DNA from: Pseudomonadales bacterium
GTDB taxonomy: Bacteria > Pseudomonadota > Gammaproteobacteria > Pseudomonadales > Azotimanducaceae
Assembly (NCBI GenBank): GCA_022827245.1
Contig: JAJDTI010000168.1
Location: forward strand, 1 to 33,251
DNA length: 33,251 nt
Direction of reading: 5' to 3'
Part shown: positions 8,279 through 16,641 of the stretch, piece by piece
Numbering within the stretch: the stretch's first letter is position 1
Layout: every line of letters starts with the position of its first letter
The notes under the pieces: model-generated
Databases searched by the model: none
What the model saw: the letters and a program-made list of their open reading frames with translations, nothing else
What the model was told of the DNA's origin: nothing
Made by a program: the position numbers and the translations under genes

Positions 8279-9544
8279 TCAACACGTGGTGCGCAGCGCA
8301 GCACCGAGTTCCTCGAACGGCAGCATCGCCTGCTCCCGCTCCTCGCGCAGCCACTTCACGGACACCCGATCCCGGGCGATCTCGTCCTCGCCCACGATCA
8401 GCGCCCAGCGGGCGCCGCTCTCGTCGGCGCGCCGGAACTGCGCCGCCGGCTTGCCGCCCGCGGTGTCCGTACGCACGCGCAGCCCGGGGACACTGTCGCG
8501 CAACCGCTGCGCCATATCCAGTGCCCGGCCCATGAACCTCCGGTCGAGCACGACCCAGTACGCGTCGACCGGACGATAGTCGATCTTGCCCTGTGTCTCG
8601 GAGGCCAGCAGCACGACCCGGTCGACGCCGATGGCGAACCCCGCCGCCGGCGTCGCCCGGCCCCCCAGGCTCTCGACCAGCCCGTCGTAGCGCCCTCCGG
8701 CACACACGGCGTCCTGGGCGCCGACGCCGTCCGTGACCCACTCGAACACCGTGTGCGTGTAGTAGTCGAGGCCCCGCACGAGACGCGGGTTCACCCGGTA
8801 AGGCATCCGCAACTCGTCGAGCAGGCGCCGCATTTCGTCGAAGTGCACCTTGTCCAAGTCGTCCAGGAAGTCGTGCAGCTCCGGCGCGCCCTCGAGCAGC
8901 GCGCGGGTGGACGGCACCTTGCTGTCCAGGATGCGTAGCGGGTTGGTGTCGAGCCGTCGCCGACTGTCCGCGTCGAGCGCGTCGGCCCGCGGCGCGAGGA
9001 ACGCGACCAGGGCGTCGCGGAAGGCCTGGCGCGACCGCCCCGCTCCGACGGTGTTGATCTCGAGCGCGATGCCGTCCGCGATGCCGAGCCGGTCCCAGAT
9101 CGACCAGACCATCTGCACGAGTTCCGCCTCGGCTTCCGGCCCCGCGACGCCGAAGACCTCCGCTCCCACCTGGTCGAACTGGCGAAAGCGGCCTTTCTGG
9201 GGCCGCTCGTAGCGGAACATCGGGCCCGCGTACCAGAGGCGCCGGCTGCGGCGGTGGAACAGGCCCTGCTCGATGCCGGCACGCACGCAACTGGCGGTGC
9301 CCTCCGGCCGTAGCGAGAGCTGCTTGCCGCCGCGGTCGAGGAACGTGTACATCTCCTTCTCGACGATGTCCGTCGCCTCGCCCACCCCGCGGCTGAAGAG
9401 CTCCGACGCCTCGAGCAGCGGCAGGCGCACCTCCTCGTATCCATAGGAGCGCATGGCGTCGACGAGCGCCTCCTCGACGCACCGCGCGCGTTCGGCGTCC
9501 CCCGCAACGAGGTCGCGCATGCCCCGGACCCGCCTGAACTCCAT
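8279..9544 (-). CDS. hisS: Histidyl-tRNA synthetase
   Basis: This 421-residue class II synthetase charges tRNA-His. Motif 2 is visible in YAGPMFRYERPQKGRFRQF, the histidine-specific region in LVRGLDYYTHTVFEW and AGGRYDGL, and motif 3 in GFAIGVDRV. The C-terminal anticodon-binding domain follows from about 325. Length and starting sequence (FRRVRGMRDL) are as expected for HisS. It ends nine bases before yfgM and starts four bases after the rodZ stop, so the genes are probably co-transcribed. ispG, commonly upstream of hisS in this class, is absent. Confidence 0.96.
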   Translation of the reverse strand: MEFRRVRGMRDLVAGDAERARCVEEALVDAMRSYGYEEVRLPLLEASELFSRGVGEATDIVEKEMYTFLDRGGKQLSLRPEGTASCVRAGIEQGLFHRRSRRLWYAGPMFRYERPQKGRFRQFDQVGAEVFGVAGPEAEAELVQMVWSIWDRLGIADGIALEINTVGAGRSRQAFRDALVAFLAPRADALDADSRRRLDTNPLRILDSKVPSTRALLEGAPELHDFLDDLDKVHFDEMRRLLDELRMPYRVNPRLVRGLDYYTHTVFEWVTDGVGAQDAVCAGGRYDGLVESLGGRATPAAGFAIGVDRVVLLASETQGKIDYRPVDAYWVVLDRRFMGRALDMAQRLRDSVPGLRVRTDTAGGKPAAQFRRADESGARWALIVGEDEIARDRVSVKWLREEREQAMLPFEELGAALRTTC

Positions 9545-9548
9545 CGGA

Positions 9549-10562
9549 CTAGTCCCCGAGCACCAGGTTCGCGACGTTCGCGCGAGTGTGCGGCGCGAGC
9601 TCCACGGATTCGCCGTTGAATGCCAGCGTCGCGGCGGGAGCGTTGCCGAGCCGGATCGAGAACGGCGCCTCGCCCTGCAGGCGCAGGGAATCGCCGGCCA
9701 GGCTCATGTCCATGTGCACGATGCGGCCTTCGCGGTCGAACACCTCCACCCAGCAGTCGCCCACGAAAGCGAGTTCCAGCAGGTCGGCACCGGCGGCCAG
9801 CGGCTCCAGGTCGGGCCCACCGAACGGATCCGGCTCGGGCGCCTCGTCCCGCTCCGGCTGGGCTTGCAGAATCTCCCGCAGGGACACGGTTTCCGGGACC
9901 GTTTCGGGCGCCTCGACGGGCCCCGGTTCCGTTTCCGCATCGGGCAATGCGCGCGCATCCGGAGCCGGCGTGGGGAGCGGAAGCTCGGGAGACACCGTTG
10001 GCGCTTCGGCCGCGGTCAGCGTCACCGCATCTGCCGGCGGCCCGGCCTCCGGGGGCGGTGCAGGCGCCGGGGTGGCGACCGGAGTCCGTGACGCACCCGG
10101 TGCGGCGCGCGGCGTTTCCGCCGCCGCGACCGGATTCGTGGCAGCGCGCGGCTCCGGCTCCTGCGGCCACGCCCACCACAGCACCAACGCTCCCGCGACC
10201 GCCACCGCGAACACGGCGCCGCCGAACACCCAGCCGGGGTGCCGCTGGGGCAGCTCGGCGAGGGACGGCTTCTCCACCTCGACCACGAGCTTCGCCTCGC
10301 CTTCGTCGAGGATCGCCTCCCCGTACTCGCGCACCAGGACATCGCCATCAAGGCGGAGCAGGCGTGCGTACGTCCGGATGTAGCCCCTCGTGAACGGGGG
10401 CGCCGGCAATCGGTCGAAGGCGTTCTCCTCGATGTGGTGGACCGTCCCGACCGGCACATTCATGGCGTCCGCCACGTCCTCCAGCGTGATGCCGAGCGCC
10501 TCCCGGGCCGTGCGCAAAGCCGGTCCGGGACCGTTCGCCGTGCTTTCGCCTGGGTCCGCCAT
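9549..10562 (-). CDS. rodZ: Cell-shape protein RodZ (cytoskeletal HTH membrane protein)
   Basis: This 337-residue protein shows the RodZ layout. A helix-turn-helix domain (about 14-80) contains ALGITLEDVADAMNVP and PFTRGYIRTYARLL. A single membrane helix follows at about 111-132. The periplasmic part has a long Pro/Ala-rich linker (about 135-250) and a C-terminal beta domain with WVEVFDREGRIVH. RodZ links MreB to the elongation machinery. The start at 10562 lies 59 bases after the rlmN stop, a gap occupied by a 15-bp tandem repeat. The pilF gene often found between rlmN and rodZ is missing. Confidence 0.9.
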   Translation of the reverse strand: MADPGESTANGPGPALRTAREALGITLEDVADAMNVPVGTVHHIEENAFDRLPAPPFTRGYIRTYARLLRLDGDVLVREYGEAILDEGEAKLVVEVEKPSLAELPQRHPGWVFGGAVFAVAVAGALVLWWAWPQEPEPRAATNPVAAAETPRAAPGASRTPVATPAPAPPPEAGPPADAVTLTAAEAPTVSPELPLPTPAPDARALPDAETEPGPVEAPETVPETVSLREILQAQPERDEAPEPDPFGGPDLEPLAAGADLLELAFVGDCWVEVFDREGRIVHMDMSLAGDSLRLQGEAPFSIRLGNAPAATLAFNGESVELAPHTRANVANLVLGD

Positions 10563-10574
10563 CCTCGCTTCTCT

Positions 10575-10613
10575 CTACCTGCCTACGTGCTACCTGCCTA
10601 CGTGCTACCTGCC
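10575..10613. repeat. 15-bp tandem repeat, 2.6 copies, between rlmN and rodZ
   Basis: The unit CTACCTGCCTACGTG occurs perfectly at 10575-10589 and 10590-10604, followed by nine bases of a third copy. It fills most of the 59-base gap between the rlmN stop and the rodZ start and so lies in the rodZ leader. Copy-number change here could alter translation of rodZ, which is inference. Nothing resembling it occurs elsewhere in the window. Confidence 0.85.
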
Positions 10614-10621
10614 CGGCGCGA

Positions 10622-11713
10622 CTACGCGACTTCGCGTGCGCGGATGCGTGCGAGGCGCGCGCTGCGATTCGTGCGGTCACGGACCGCGCCGACGAGTTGC
10701 CCGCAGGCCGCGGCGATGTCGGCGCCCCGCGTGGTGCGCAGCGTCGCGGTGTAGCCGGCGTTCATCAGGCTGGTCTGGAAGGCCCGCAGCACGTCGTCGT
10801 CCGGGCGCTCGAAGCCGCTGTCCGGAAACGGGTTGAACGGGATCAGGTTGATCTTCGTACGCAGGGGACGCAGCAGCTTCGCGAGCGCGCGCGCGTGCTC
10901 GAGGCTGTCGTTCCAGCCCTTGATGAGGGCGTACTCCATCGTCACCGAGCGCCGCTCGCCGACGCCGGAGAGATACTCGCCGCATGCGTCGAGGAGTTCC
11001 GCCAGCGGATAGCGGCGATTGAGCGGCACGAGTTCGTTCCGCAGCGCGTCGTCAGGCGCGTGCAGGCTCACCGCCAGCGCGCAGTCCGTGTGCCGGGCGA
11101 GTTCCCGAATCCGCGGGACGACCCCCGCCGTGCTCACGGTCACGCGGCGTTTCGATATCCCATAGGCGTAGTCGTCGATCAGCAGGTTCGCCACGGTGGT
11201 CGTCGCGTCGAAGTTCAGCAGCGGCTCGCCCATGCCCATGAAGACGACATTGGTGATCCCGCGCGCATCGCCGCGGGACGCGAGTTCCTGCGCGGCCAGC
11301 CAGACCTGACCGCCGATCTCCGCCGGCGACAGGTTGCCGTTGAAACCCTGCTTGCCGGTCGCACAGAAGGCGCAGTCGAGCGCGCAACCGGCCTGGGACG
11401 AGATGCACAGCGTGTTGCGGCCGCCGTCCGGGATGAGCACCGTCTCGACGAGATCGCCGGCATCCGTGCGCATGGACCACTTCACGGTCCCGTCGGCCGA
11501 GCACTGGCGATCCGCCACTTCGGGCGCCCTGAGTTCCGCCTCGGCCGCGAGCCGTGCCCGCAGGGCTTTCGAGAAATCCGTCATGGCCGCGAAATCGGTG
11601 ACGCCGCGCTTGTACACCCAGCGCATCAGGATCCGCGCCCGGTAGGGCGTCTCGCCGAGACCCGCGAAGTACCGCGTGAGCGCGGCGCGGTCGAGGCCAA
11701 GGAGATTGACCAC
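10622..11713 (-). CDS. rlmN: 23S rRNA/tRNA adenine-C2 methyltransferase RlmN
   Basis: This 363-residue radical-SAM enzyme methylates C2 of A2503 in 23S rRNA and A37 in some tRNAs. The cluster ligands are Cys110, Cys114 and Cys117 in GCALDCAFC. The C-terminal Cys337 (AAACGQL) is the expected methyl-carrying residue. The GMGEPLLNFD motif and SLHAPDDALRNELVP are family hallmarks. The start is GTG at 11713, giving the usual VNLLGLDR opening; its Shine-Dalgarno (AGGG) is weak. It lies directly after ndk, with 12 bases between. Confidence 0.95.
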   Translation of the reverse strand: MVNLLGLDRAALTRYFAGLGETPYRARILMRWVYKRGVTDFAAMTDFSKALRARLAAEAELRAPEVADRQCSADGTVKWSMRTDAGDLVETVLIPDGGRNTLCISSQAGCALDCAFCATGKQGFNGNLSPAEIGGQVWLAAQELASRGDARGITNVVFMGMGEPLLNFDATTTVANLLIDDYAYGISKRRVTVSTAGVVPRIRELARHTDCALAVSLHAPDDALRNELVPLNRRYPLAELLDACGEYLSGVGERRSVTMEYALIKGWNDSLEHARALAKLLRPLRTKINLIPFNPFPDSGFERPDDDVLRAFQTSLMNAGYTATLRTTRGADIAAACGQLVGAVRDRTNRSARLARIRAREVA

Positions 11714-11725
11714 GGCGCCGCCCTG

Positions 11726-12193
11726 TTATTCCTGCGACCCCCGCCCCCGCGACCCCCGCCCCCGCGACCCCCGCGCGCAGATCTCGGCGTCGCAGAAGAA
11801 GTAGGCGATTTCGCGTTCGGCGCTCGCCGGGGAGTCCGAGCCGTGCACCGCGTTCGCGTCCACCGAGTCGGCGAAGTCGGCCCGGATGGTGCCCGGCGCC
11901 GCCTCCCGCGGATCCGTCGCACCCATCAGCCGGCGGTTGACCAGGATCGCGTCGTCTCCCTCGAGGACCTGGACCATCACCGGTCCGGAACTCATGTAGG
12001 ACAGCAGGTTGTCGTAGAAGGGCTTGCCCTGGTGCTCCGCGTAGAAACCGGCCGCGGCGTCCCGGGACAGCCGCATCATCTTCGCCGCGACGATGCGCAG
12101 CCCGGCCTTCTCGAACCGCGAGTAGACCTCCCCGACGATGTTCCGTTCCACGGCGTCGGGCTTCACGATCGAAAGCGTGCGTTCCAGGGCCAT
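11726..12193 (-). CDS. ndk: Nucleoside diphosphate kinase with repeat-encoded basic tail
   Basis: This 155-residue enzyme transfers phosphate from NTPs to NDPs through the phosphohistidine His117 in [11 protein letters not shown] 12193 is chosen because it gives the canonical [14 protein letters not shown] start and has GGAG seven bases upstream. The enzyme core ends with [12 protein letters not shown], as in other Ndk proteins of about 140 residues. The remaining [14 protein letters not shown] is an extra basic tail encoded by a 15-bp tandem repeat. The catalytic core looks complete. Confidence 0.95.
   Translation of the reverse strand: MALERTLSIVKPDAVERNIVGEVYSRFEKAGLRIVAAKMMRLSRDAAAGFYAEHQGKPFYDNLLSYMSSGPVMVQVLEGDDAILVNRRLMGATDPREAAPGTIRADFADSVDANAVHGSDSPASAEREIAYFFCDAEICARGSRGRGSRGRGSQE
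11734..11774. repeat. 15-bp tandem repeat encoding the Ndk tail
   Basis: The unit GCGACCCCCGCCCCC is present twice perfectly (11734-11748 and 11749-11763) with 11 bases of a third. Because 15 is a multiple of three, each copy adds five residues (GSRGR on the coding strand) to the C-terminus of nucleoside diphosphate kinase without breaking the frame. Slippage could vary the tail length between strains. Confidence 0.85.
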
Positions 12194-12275
12194 GGAGTGT
12201 CTCCGTCGAAGCGCGTGGCCTTGCCGGCCGCCGACCAGATGCGTCGCCTGAACCCGAGGCTCGGGCAGGCGCGGA

Positions 12276-13433
12276 TTATACGCGTCCGCCCCGCAGCTTC
12301 TCCACCACCTCGACGACGCGGCGCCCCGCGAAATCGATGTCGCGCTCGGACGTGTAGCGTCCGACCGTGAAGCGGATCGAGGCGTGGGCGAGCGCGTCGG
12401 GAACGCCGAGCACCTTGAGCACGTAGGACGGTTCCACCGTGGCCGACGTGCACGCGGAGCCGCTCGAAACCGCCACGTCGTCCAGCGCCAGGAGCAGCGT
12501 CTCGCCATCGACGTCGGCGAAGGACGCGTTCAGCGTTCCCGGCAGGCGGTGCTCCTCCGAGCCGTTCAGCCGCACGCCGGGGAGCTGCGCCAGGCAGCGC
12601 CACAGCCGGTCCCGCAACGCGCGGATGCGGTCCCCCTCGCGCTCCATGTCGTCGCGACAGATGCGGCAGGCCTCGCCGAGGCCGACGATCTGGTGCGTCG
12701 CGAGCGTGCCGGACCGCATGCCCCGCTCGTGGCCGCCGCCGTGGATCTGCGCGGCCACCCGGAGCGGCGGCTCGCGGCGCACGAGGAGCGCCCCGACCCC
12801 CTTCGGGCCGTAGATCTTGTGGCCGGACACGCTGACCAGGTCAAGGTTGTCCCCGCGCATGTCGATCGGGATCTTGCCGGCGCTCTGCGCTGCGTCGGTG
12901 TGGAACGTCACGCCGCGCCGCCGGCACGCGGCGCCGATCGCGCGGATGTCGTTGACGACGCCGATCTCGTTGTTGGCGTGCATCACCGATACCAGCGCCG
13001 TGTCGTCCCGGAGCGCGTCCTCGACCGCGGCCGGGGCAACGAGGCCGTCGGCGTCAGGATCGACGTAGGTCACCTCGACGCCCAGGGTCTCGAGCCAGGC
13101 GCATGTGTCGAGGACCGCCTTGTGCTCGTAGCTCGTCGTCACCACGTGGCGGCCGCCCGCCGCCTCGACCACGCCCTTGACGGCGAGGTTGTCGGACTCG
13201 GTGGCGCCGGAGGTCCACACCACCTCGCGGGGGTCCGCGTTGAAGAGCGCGGCGACCCGCGCACGGGCCTCTTCGACCAGTTCCTCCGCTTCCCACCCGT
13301 ACACGTGCGACCGCGACGCCGGGTTGCCGAAGACGCCCTCGGTCAGCAGGCACCCGCTCATGCGCTGTGCGACGCGCGGGTCTACTGGCGTCGTGGCGGA
13401 GTAGTCGAGGTAAACGGCCTTGGCGGGCGTCAC
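12276..13433 (-). CDS. iscS: Cysteine desulfurase IscS, short C-terminus
   Basis: This 385-residue PLP enzyme takes sulfur from cysteine for Fe-S clusters and tRNA thiolation. Lys206 ([10 protein letters not shown]) is the PLP lysine and Cys328 (SSGSACTSA) the persulfide cysteine, at exactly E. coli IscS positions. E. coli IscS has 404 residues; this protein ends at [10 protein letters not shown] and lacks the last about 19, a segment known to contact the scaffold IscU. No iscU, iscA, hscBA or fdx follows; ndk comes next. It may therefore serve another scaffold or thiolation partners. Confidence 0.92.
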   Translation of the reverse strand: MTPAKAVYLDYSATTPVDPRVAQRMSGCLLTEGVFGNPASRSHVYGWEAEELVEEARARVAALFNADPREVVWTSGATESDNLAVKGVVEAAGGRHVVTTSYEHKAVLDTCAWLETLGVEVTYVDPDADGLVAPAAVEDALRDDTALVSVMHANNEIGVVNDIRAIGAACRRRGVTFHTDAAQSAGKIPIDMRGDNLDLVSVSGHKIYGPKGVGALLVRREPPLRVAAQIHGGGHERGMRSGTLATHQIVGLGEACRICRDDMEREGDRIRALRDRLWRCLAQLPGVRLNGSEEHRLPGTLNASFADVDGETLLLALDDVAVSSGSACTSATVEPSYVLKVLGVPDALAHASIRFTVGRYTSERDIDFAGRRVVEVVEKLRGGRV

Positions 13434-13449
13434 GTGGTCCCGACGCGAG

Positions 13450-13911
13450 TCACAGCATGCGCGAGTCGATCAGGTTGCCGTCGTCCTGCCGTCTCGCCAC
13501 ATGGGCCACGTCGCGGCGCGCCACCAGCGACGCGAACGTGATGCGTTTGAGAAAGAGGTCGATCTGCTGCGACAGGTCGGCCCAGAGTTCGTGCGTCAGG
13601 CAGATCTCGCCGTCCTGGCAGTCGCCGGTGCCCCCGCAACGGGTGGCGTCCACGCCCTCTCCCACCGCGCAGACGATGTCGGAGACGCTCAGGTCGTCCA
13701 GGGCGCAGTCCAGGCGGTATCCGCCCCCGGGTCCCCGCACGCTGTCGATGTAGCCTTCCTGTTTCAGCTTGCCGAACAACTGCTCGAGGTAGGGTCGCGA
13801 GATCCCCTGGCGCCGGGAGATGTCCGACAGGGGCACGGGGCCCTGCTCGCCGTGCAGCGCCAGATCGAGCACTGCCGTCACCGCGTAACGGCCCTTGGTT
13901 GTCAGCCGCAT
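13450..13911 (-). CDS. iscR: Fe-S cluster-sensing Rrf2-family regulator IscR
   Basis: This 153-residue protein starts at the ATG giving [18 protein letters not shown], the family start; a longer frame upstream is not supported. The winged helix covers about 1-80. Cys92, Cys98 and Cys104, with His107 in CLTH, match the [2Fe-2S] ligands of E. coli IscR position for position. IscR represses the isc genes when it carries a cluster. It precedes iscS by 16 bases. No clear type 1 IscR site (ATA..YGACT.. palindrome) is visible in the 130 bases upstream. Confidence 0.95.
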   Translation of the reverse strand: MRLTTKGRYAVTAVLDLALHGEQGPVPLSDISRRQGISRPYLEQLFGKLKQEGYIDSVRGPGGGYRLDCALDDLSVSDIVCAVGEGVDATRCGGTGDCQDGEICLTHELWADLSQQIDLFLKRITFASLVARRDVAHVARRQDDGNLIDSRML

Positions 13912-13987
13912 GATCCACGACCCGCGCCGCGAGAACCGGCCGAGAGTATGCAATAGCACCGACTGCCGTTCCAGTGGACGCAACGCT

Positions 13988-14003
13988 CCGGCGGGCTCGC
14001 CGG
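13988..14003 (-). terminator. Hairpin between trmJ and iscR, possible terminator
   Basis: CCGGCG and CGCCGG pair around the loop GGCT, forming a compact GC-only stem about 40 bases past the trmJ stop. No T-run follows on the minus strand, so it is at best a weak intrinsic terminator. It could also be part of the iscR leader. Confidence 0.25.
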
Positions 14004-14041
14004 GGCCTCGGAAGGGCCCGGTTCGCTGCGGTGTCCGTGGC

Positions 14042-14821
14042 TCAGTCCGGCGTCTCGGCGGACCGCTCCTTGCGCTCCGCGACCGATTCGATGTGCGACA
14101 GCATGCCCCGCAGCATGCCGAGTTCGGTCTCGTCGAGACCCACGCGCCCGAACAGGCGCCGCATGCGCGTCATCACCTGCCGCGGCGCCTTGGGATTGAG
14201 GAAGCCGACGCGCAGCAACGCCGTCTCGAGATGCGCGAAGAACGCCTCGAGTTCCGTGACCGTGGCATGCCGGCGATCGGTCGGCACGGGCGCGGAGGCG
14301 GCCCCGCGCGCCTTGAAGAGTTCGTAGCACACCACCTGCACGGCCATCGCCAGGTTCAGGGACGGGTACGCCGGGTTCGCGGGGATCGTCAGGTGCAGGT
14401 GGCAGCGCTGCAGTTCCTCGTTGCTGAGCCCGCTCGTCTCCCGCCCGAAGAGGATCGCGACCGGCTGCTCGTAGCCTCCGGCGACGATCTTCGCGGCGAC
14501 CTCCTCCGCATTGGCCTGCGGCCAGGGAATGCGGCGCTCGCGGGTGCTGGTGCCGATCGCGAGCGCGCAGTCGCCGATCGCGTCGTCGATGGTGTCGACG
14601 ACTACCGCGGCGGCCACGACGTCCACCGCCTGCGATGCCCGCCAGTCCGCCTGCGGGTCCGGAAAACGGGCCGGGCGCACCAGGTAGAGAGCGTCGAGAC
14701 CCATCGTCTTCATGGCGCGCGCCGCGCCGCCGATGTTCCCGGGATGGCTGGGTTCGACCAGCACGATCCGGACCTCGCCCATCTGTTCGATCGTCTCGTC
14801 GTGAAAGGACGGTGATAGCAT
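14042..14821 (-). CDS. trmJ: tRNA (cytidine/uridine-2'-O-)-methyltransferase TrmJ
   Basis: This SPOUT-family methyltransferase of up to 259 residues modifies the 2'-O of nucleotide 32 in tRNAs. The knotted domain shows VRIVLVEPSHPGNIGGAARAM, LFGRETSGLSNEEL and PSLNLAMAVQVV, and a helical C-terminal extension follows. ATG 14821 has AGGA five bases upstream. An ATG at 14782 fits the E. coli N-terminus better but has a weaker ribosome-binding site, so the start is open between the two. It is divergent from suhB across only about 40 bases and lies upstream of iscR, a typical order. Confidence 0.93.
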   Translation of the reverse strand: MLSPSFHDETIEQMGEVRIVLVEPSHPGNIGGAARAMKTMGLDALYLVRPARFPDPQADWRASQAVDVVAAAVVVDTIDDAIGDCALAIGTSTRERRIPWPQANAEEVAAKIVAGGYEQPVAILFGRETSGLSNEELQRCHLHLTIPANPAYPSLNLAMAVQVVCYELFKARGAASAPVPTDRRHATVTELEAFFAHLETALLRVGFLNPKAPRQVMTRMRRLFGRVGLDETELGMLRGMLSHIESVAERKERSAETPD

Positions 14822-14863
14822 AGCGTCCTATCCCCCCTGTGCCCCCGGGAACGCCCCCGCCGC

Positions 14864-15682
14864 ATGCACCCCATGGTCAACATCGCGTTGCGCGCGGCGC
14901 GGCGGGCCGGCCGGATCGTGCTGCGCGCCATGGACCGGGCCGGGAGCCTGCGCGTCGAGGAAAAGGCGAAGAACGACTTCGTCTCCGAGATCGACCGCGC
15001 CGCCGAAGACGCCATCGTGGACACCATCATGCGCGCCTATCCGCACCATGGCGTGCTCGGCGAAGAGCGCGGCGCCGCGCGTCCCGACGCCGAGTACACC
15101 TGGATCATCGACCCCCTCGACGGCACCACCAACTTCCTCGCCGGCATCCCCCATTTCTGCATCGCCATCGCCGTGCGCAAGGGCGCCGTACTCGAGCACG
15201 GCGTCGTCGTCGACCCGGTGCACAACGAGGAGTTCTCCGCCACCCGCGGGGCGGGCGCCAGGATGAACGACGTGCGCATCCGCGTCACCAACACCCGCGC
15301 CCTCGAGCGCGCCATCGTGTCCACCGGCATCCCCTACGCACAACTGGAGCGGCACCTGGCGAGCTACACCGAGATGCTGCGCGCCTGCCGCGGCGGCTGC
15401 CGTTCGGTCCGTGCCATGGGCGCCGCCGCCCTCGACCTGGCCTACGTGGCGGCGGGGCGTACGGACGCCTTCTTCCAGGTCGGGCTGCAGCCCTGGGACA
15501 TGGCGGCGCCGACCGTGATCGTGCGCGAGGCCGGCGGCTTCGTCGCCGACATCGCCGGCGGCGACCGCTTCATGGAGACCGGCAACCTGGTCGCCGCGAA
15601 CCCCACGGTGTTCCGGCAGCTCATGAAGACGCTGCGGGGGGCGGTCCGTGAGAGCGGCGACGAGGTGCTGGCGCTCGGGTAG
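14864..15682 (+). CDS. suhB: Inositol monophosphatase family protein SuhB
   Basis: This 272-residue protein begins MHPMVNIALRAARRAG, nearly the E. coli SuhB start, which fixes the start codon. The metal-binding motifs are GEE (Glu67), DPLDGTTN (Asp83, Asp86) and the late QPWDMAAP. SuhB hydrolyses inositol-1-phosphate and in enterobacteria also works with the NusA/NusG machinery on rRNA transcription; that second role is only assumed here. The gene is the only plus-strand gene between der and the tRNA. Its stop converges on secF with 28 bases between. Confidence 0.95.
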   Translation: MHPMVNIALRAARRAGRIVLRAMDRAGSLRVEEKAKNDFVSEIDRAAEDAIVDTIMRAYPHHGVLGEERGAARPDAEYTWIIDPLDGTTNFLAGIPHFCIAIAVRKGAVLEHGVVVDPVHNEEFSATRGAGARMNDVRIRVTNTRALERAIVSTGIPYAQLERHLASYTEMLRACRGGCRSVRAMGAAALDLAYVAAGRTDAFFQVGLQPWDMAAPTVIVREAGGFVADIAGGDRFMETGNLVAANPTVFRQLMKTLRGAVRESGDEVLALG

Positions 15683-15710
15683 CGTCCCTTCCCACCGGGC
15701 GCCGGGCCGG

Positions 15711-16625
15711 TCAGGACGTGTCCGCCGCTTCCTTCTCCGGCAGCATCAGGTCCTCCTTCGTCACGCCGAGCGCGAGGAGCATGTTTGCCGCGACGTAGAT
15801 GGAGGAGTAGGTCCCGACCACGACGCCGATGGTCAACGCCGTCGCGAAGCCGCGGATCTGCTCGCCGCCGGCCGCCAGGAGCGCGATCAGCACCAGCAGC
15901 GTGGTCAACGAAGTGACCAGCGTGCGTCCGAGCATCTCGTTGAGCGACCGGTTGATGATCTCGATCGGTTTGCCGCGCCGCACGATCCGGAAGTTCTCCC
16001 GGATCCGGTCCGACACGACGATCGTGTCGTTCAGCGAGTACCCGATCACGGCCAGCACGGCCGCAAGCTCCGCCAGGTTGAAGGTCCACCGGAACACCGC
16101 GAACGCGCCAAGCGTGACTATGACATCGTGCACGAGGGCCGTCACCGCCCCGATCGCGAACTTCCCCGTGAACCGGAACATGATGTAGACCATCACGACG
16201 AAGAGCGCCACCAGCATGGCGATGCCGCCCTGCTCGGTCAGCTCCTCGCCGACCGTCGGCCCGACCACTTCCGAACGCCGGGGCGCCACCCCCGGCCAGG
16301 CGCTCCGGAGGGCCTCGAGGATCTCGTCGCCGATGGTGGACTGGTCCGTGTCCGCGACCGGCGGCACGCGGATGAGCACCTCCGTCTCCGCCCCGAAGTT
16401 CTGCACTACGGCGTTCCCGAAGCCACTCGCGTCGAGGTGTTCGCGGACGGCCGGCAGGTCCGCCGCGCCGTCGAAGCCGACCTCGACGAGCGCCCCGCCC
16501 GTGAAGTCGAGCCCCTGGTTCAGGCCGGCGAAGGCGATGGTGCCGATCGACACGGCGATCAGCACGGCAGAGACAGCGGTCGCGATCGTCCGCGCACCCA
16601 TGAAATCGAAGTTCGGAGTCTTCAT
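15711..16625 (-). CDS. secF: Protein translocase subunit SecF
   Basis: This 304-residue inner-membrane protein is the partner of SecD in proton-driven late steps of Sec export. It has a first membrane helix (about 13-33), a periplasmic domain and a cluster of five helices from about 125 on, including GYSLNDTIVVSDRIREN, the SecF signature region. It follows secD by 16 bases and is the last gene of the queA-tgt-yajC-secD-secF series. Confidence 0.96.
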   Translation of the reverse strand: MKTPNFDFMGARTIATAVSAVLIAVSIGTIAFAGLNQGLDFTGGALVEVGFDGAADLPAVREHLDASGFGNAVVQNFGAETEVLIRVPPVADTDQSTIGDEILEALRSAWPGVAPRRSEVVGPTVGEELTEQGGIAMLVALFVVMVYIMFRFTGKFAIGAVTALVHDVIVTLGAFAVFRWTFNLAELAAVLAVIGYSLNDTIVVSDRIRENFRIVRRGKPIEIINRSLNEMLGRTLVTSLTTLLVLIALLAAGGEQIRGFATALTIGVVVGTYSSIYVAANMLLALGVTKEDLMLPEKEAADTS

Positions 16626-16641
16626 GTCCCCTGTTCCCGCC

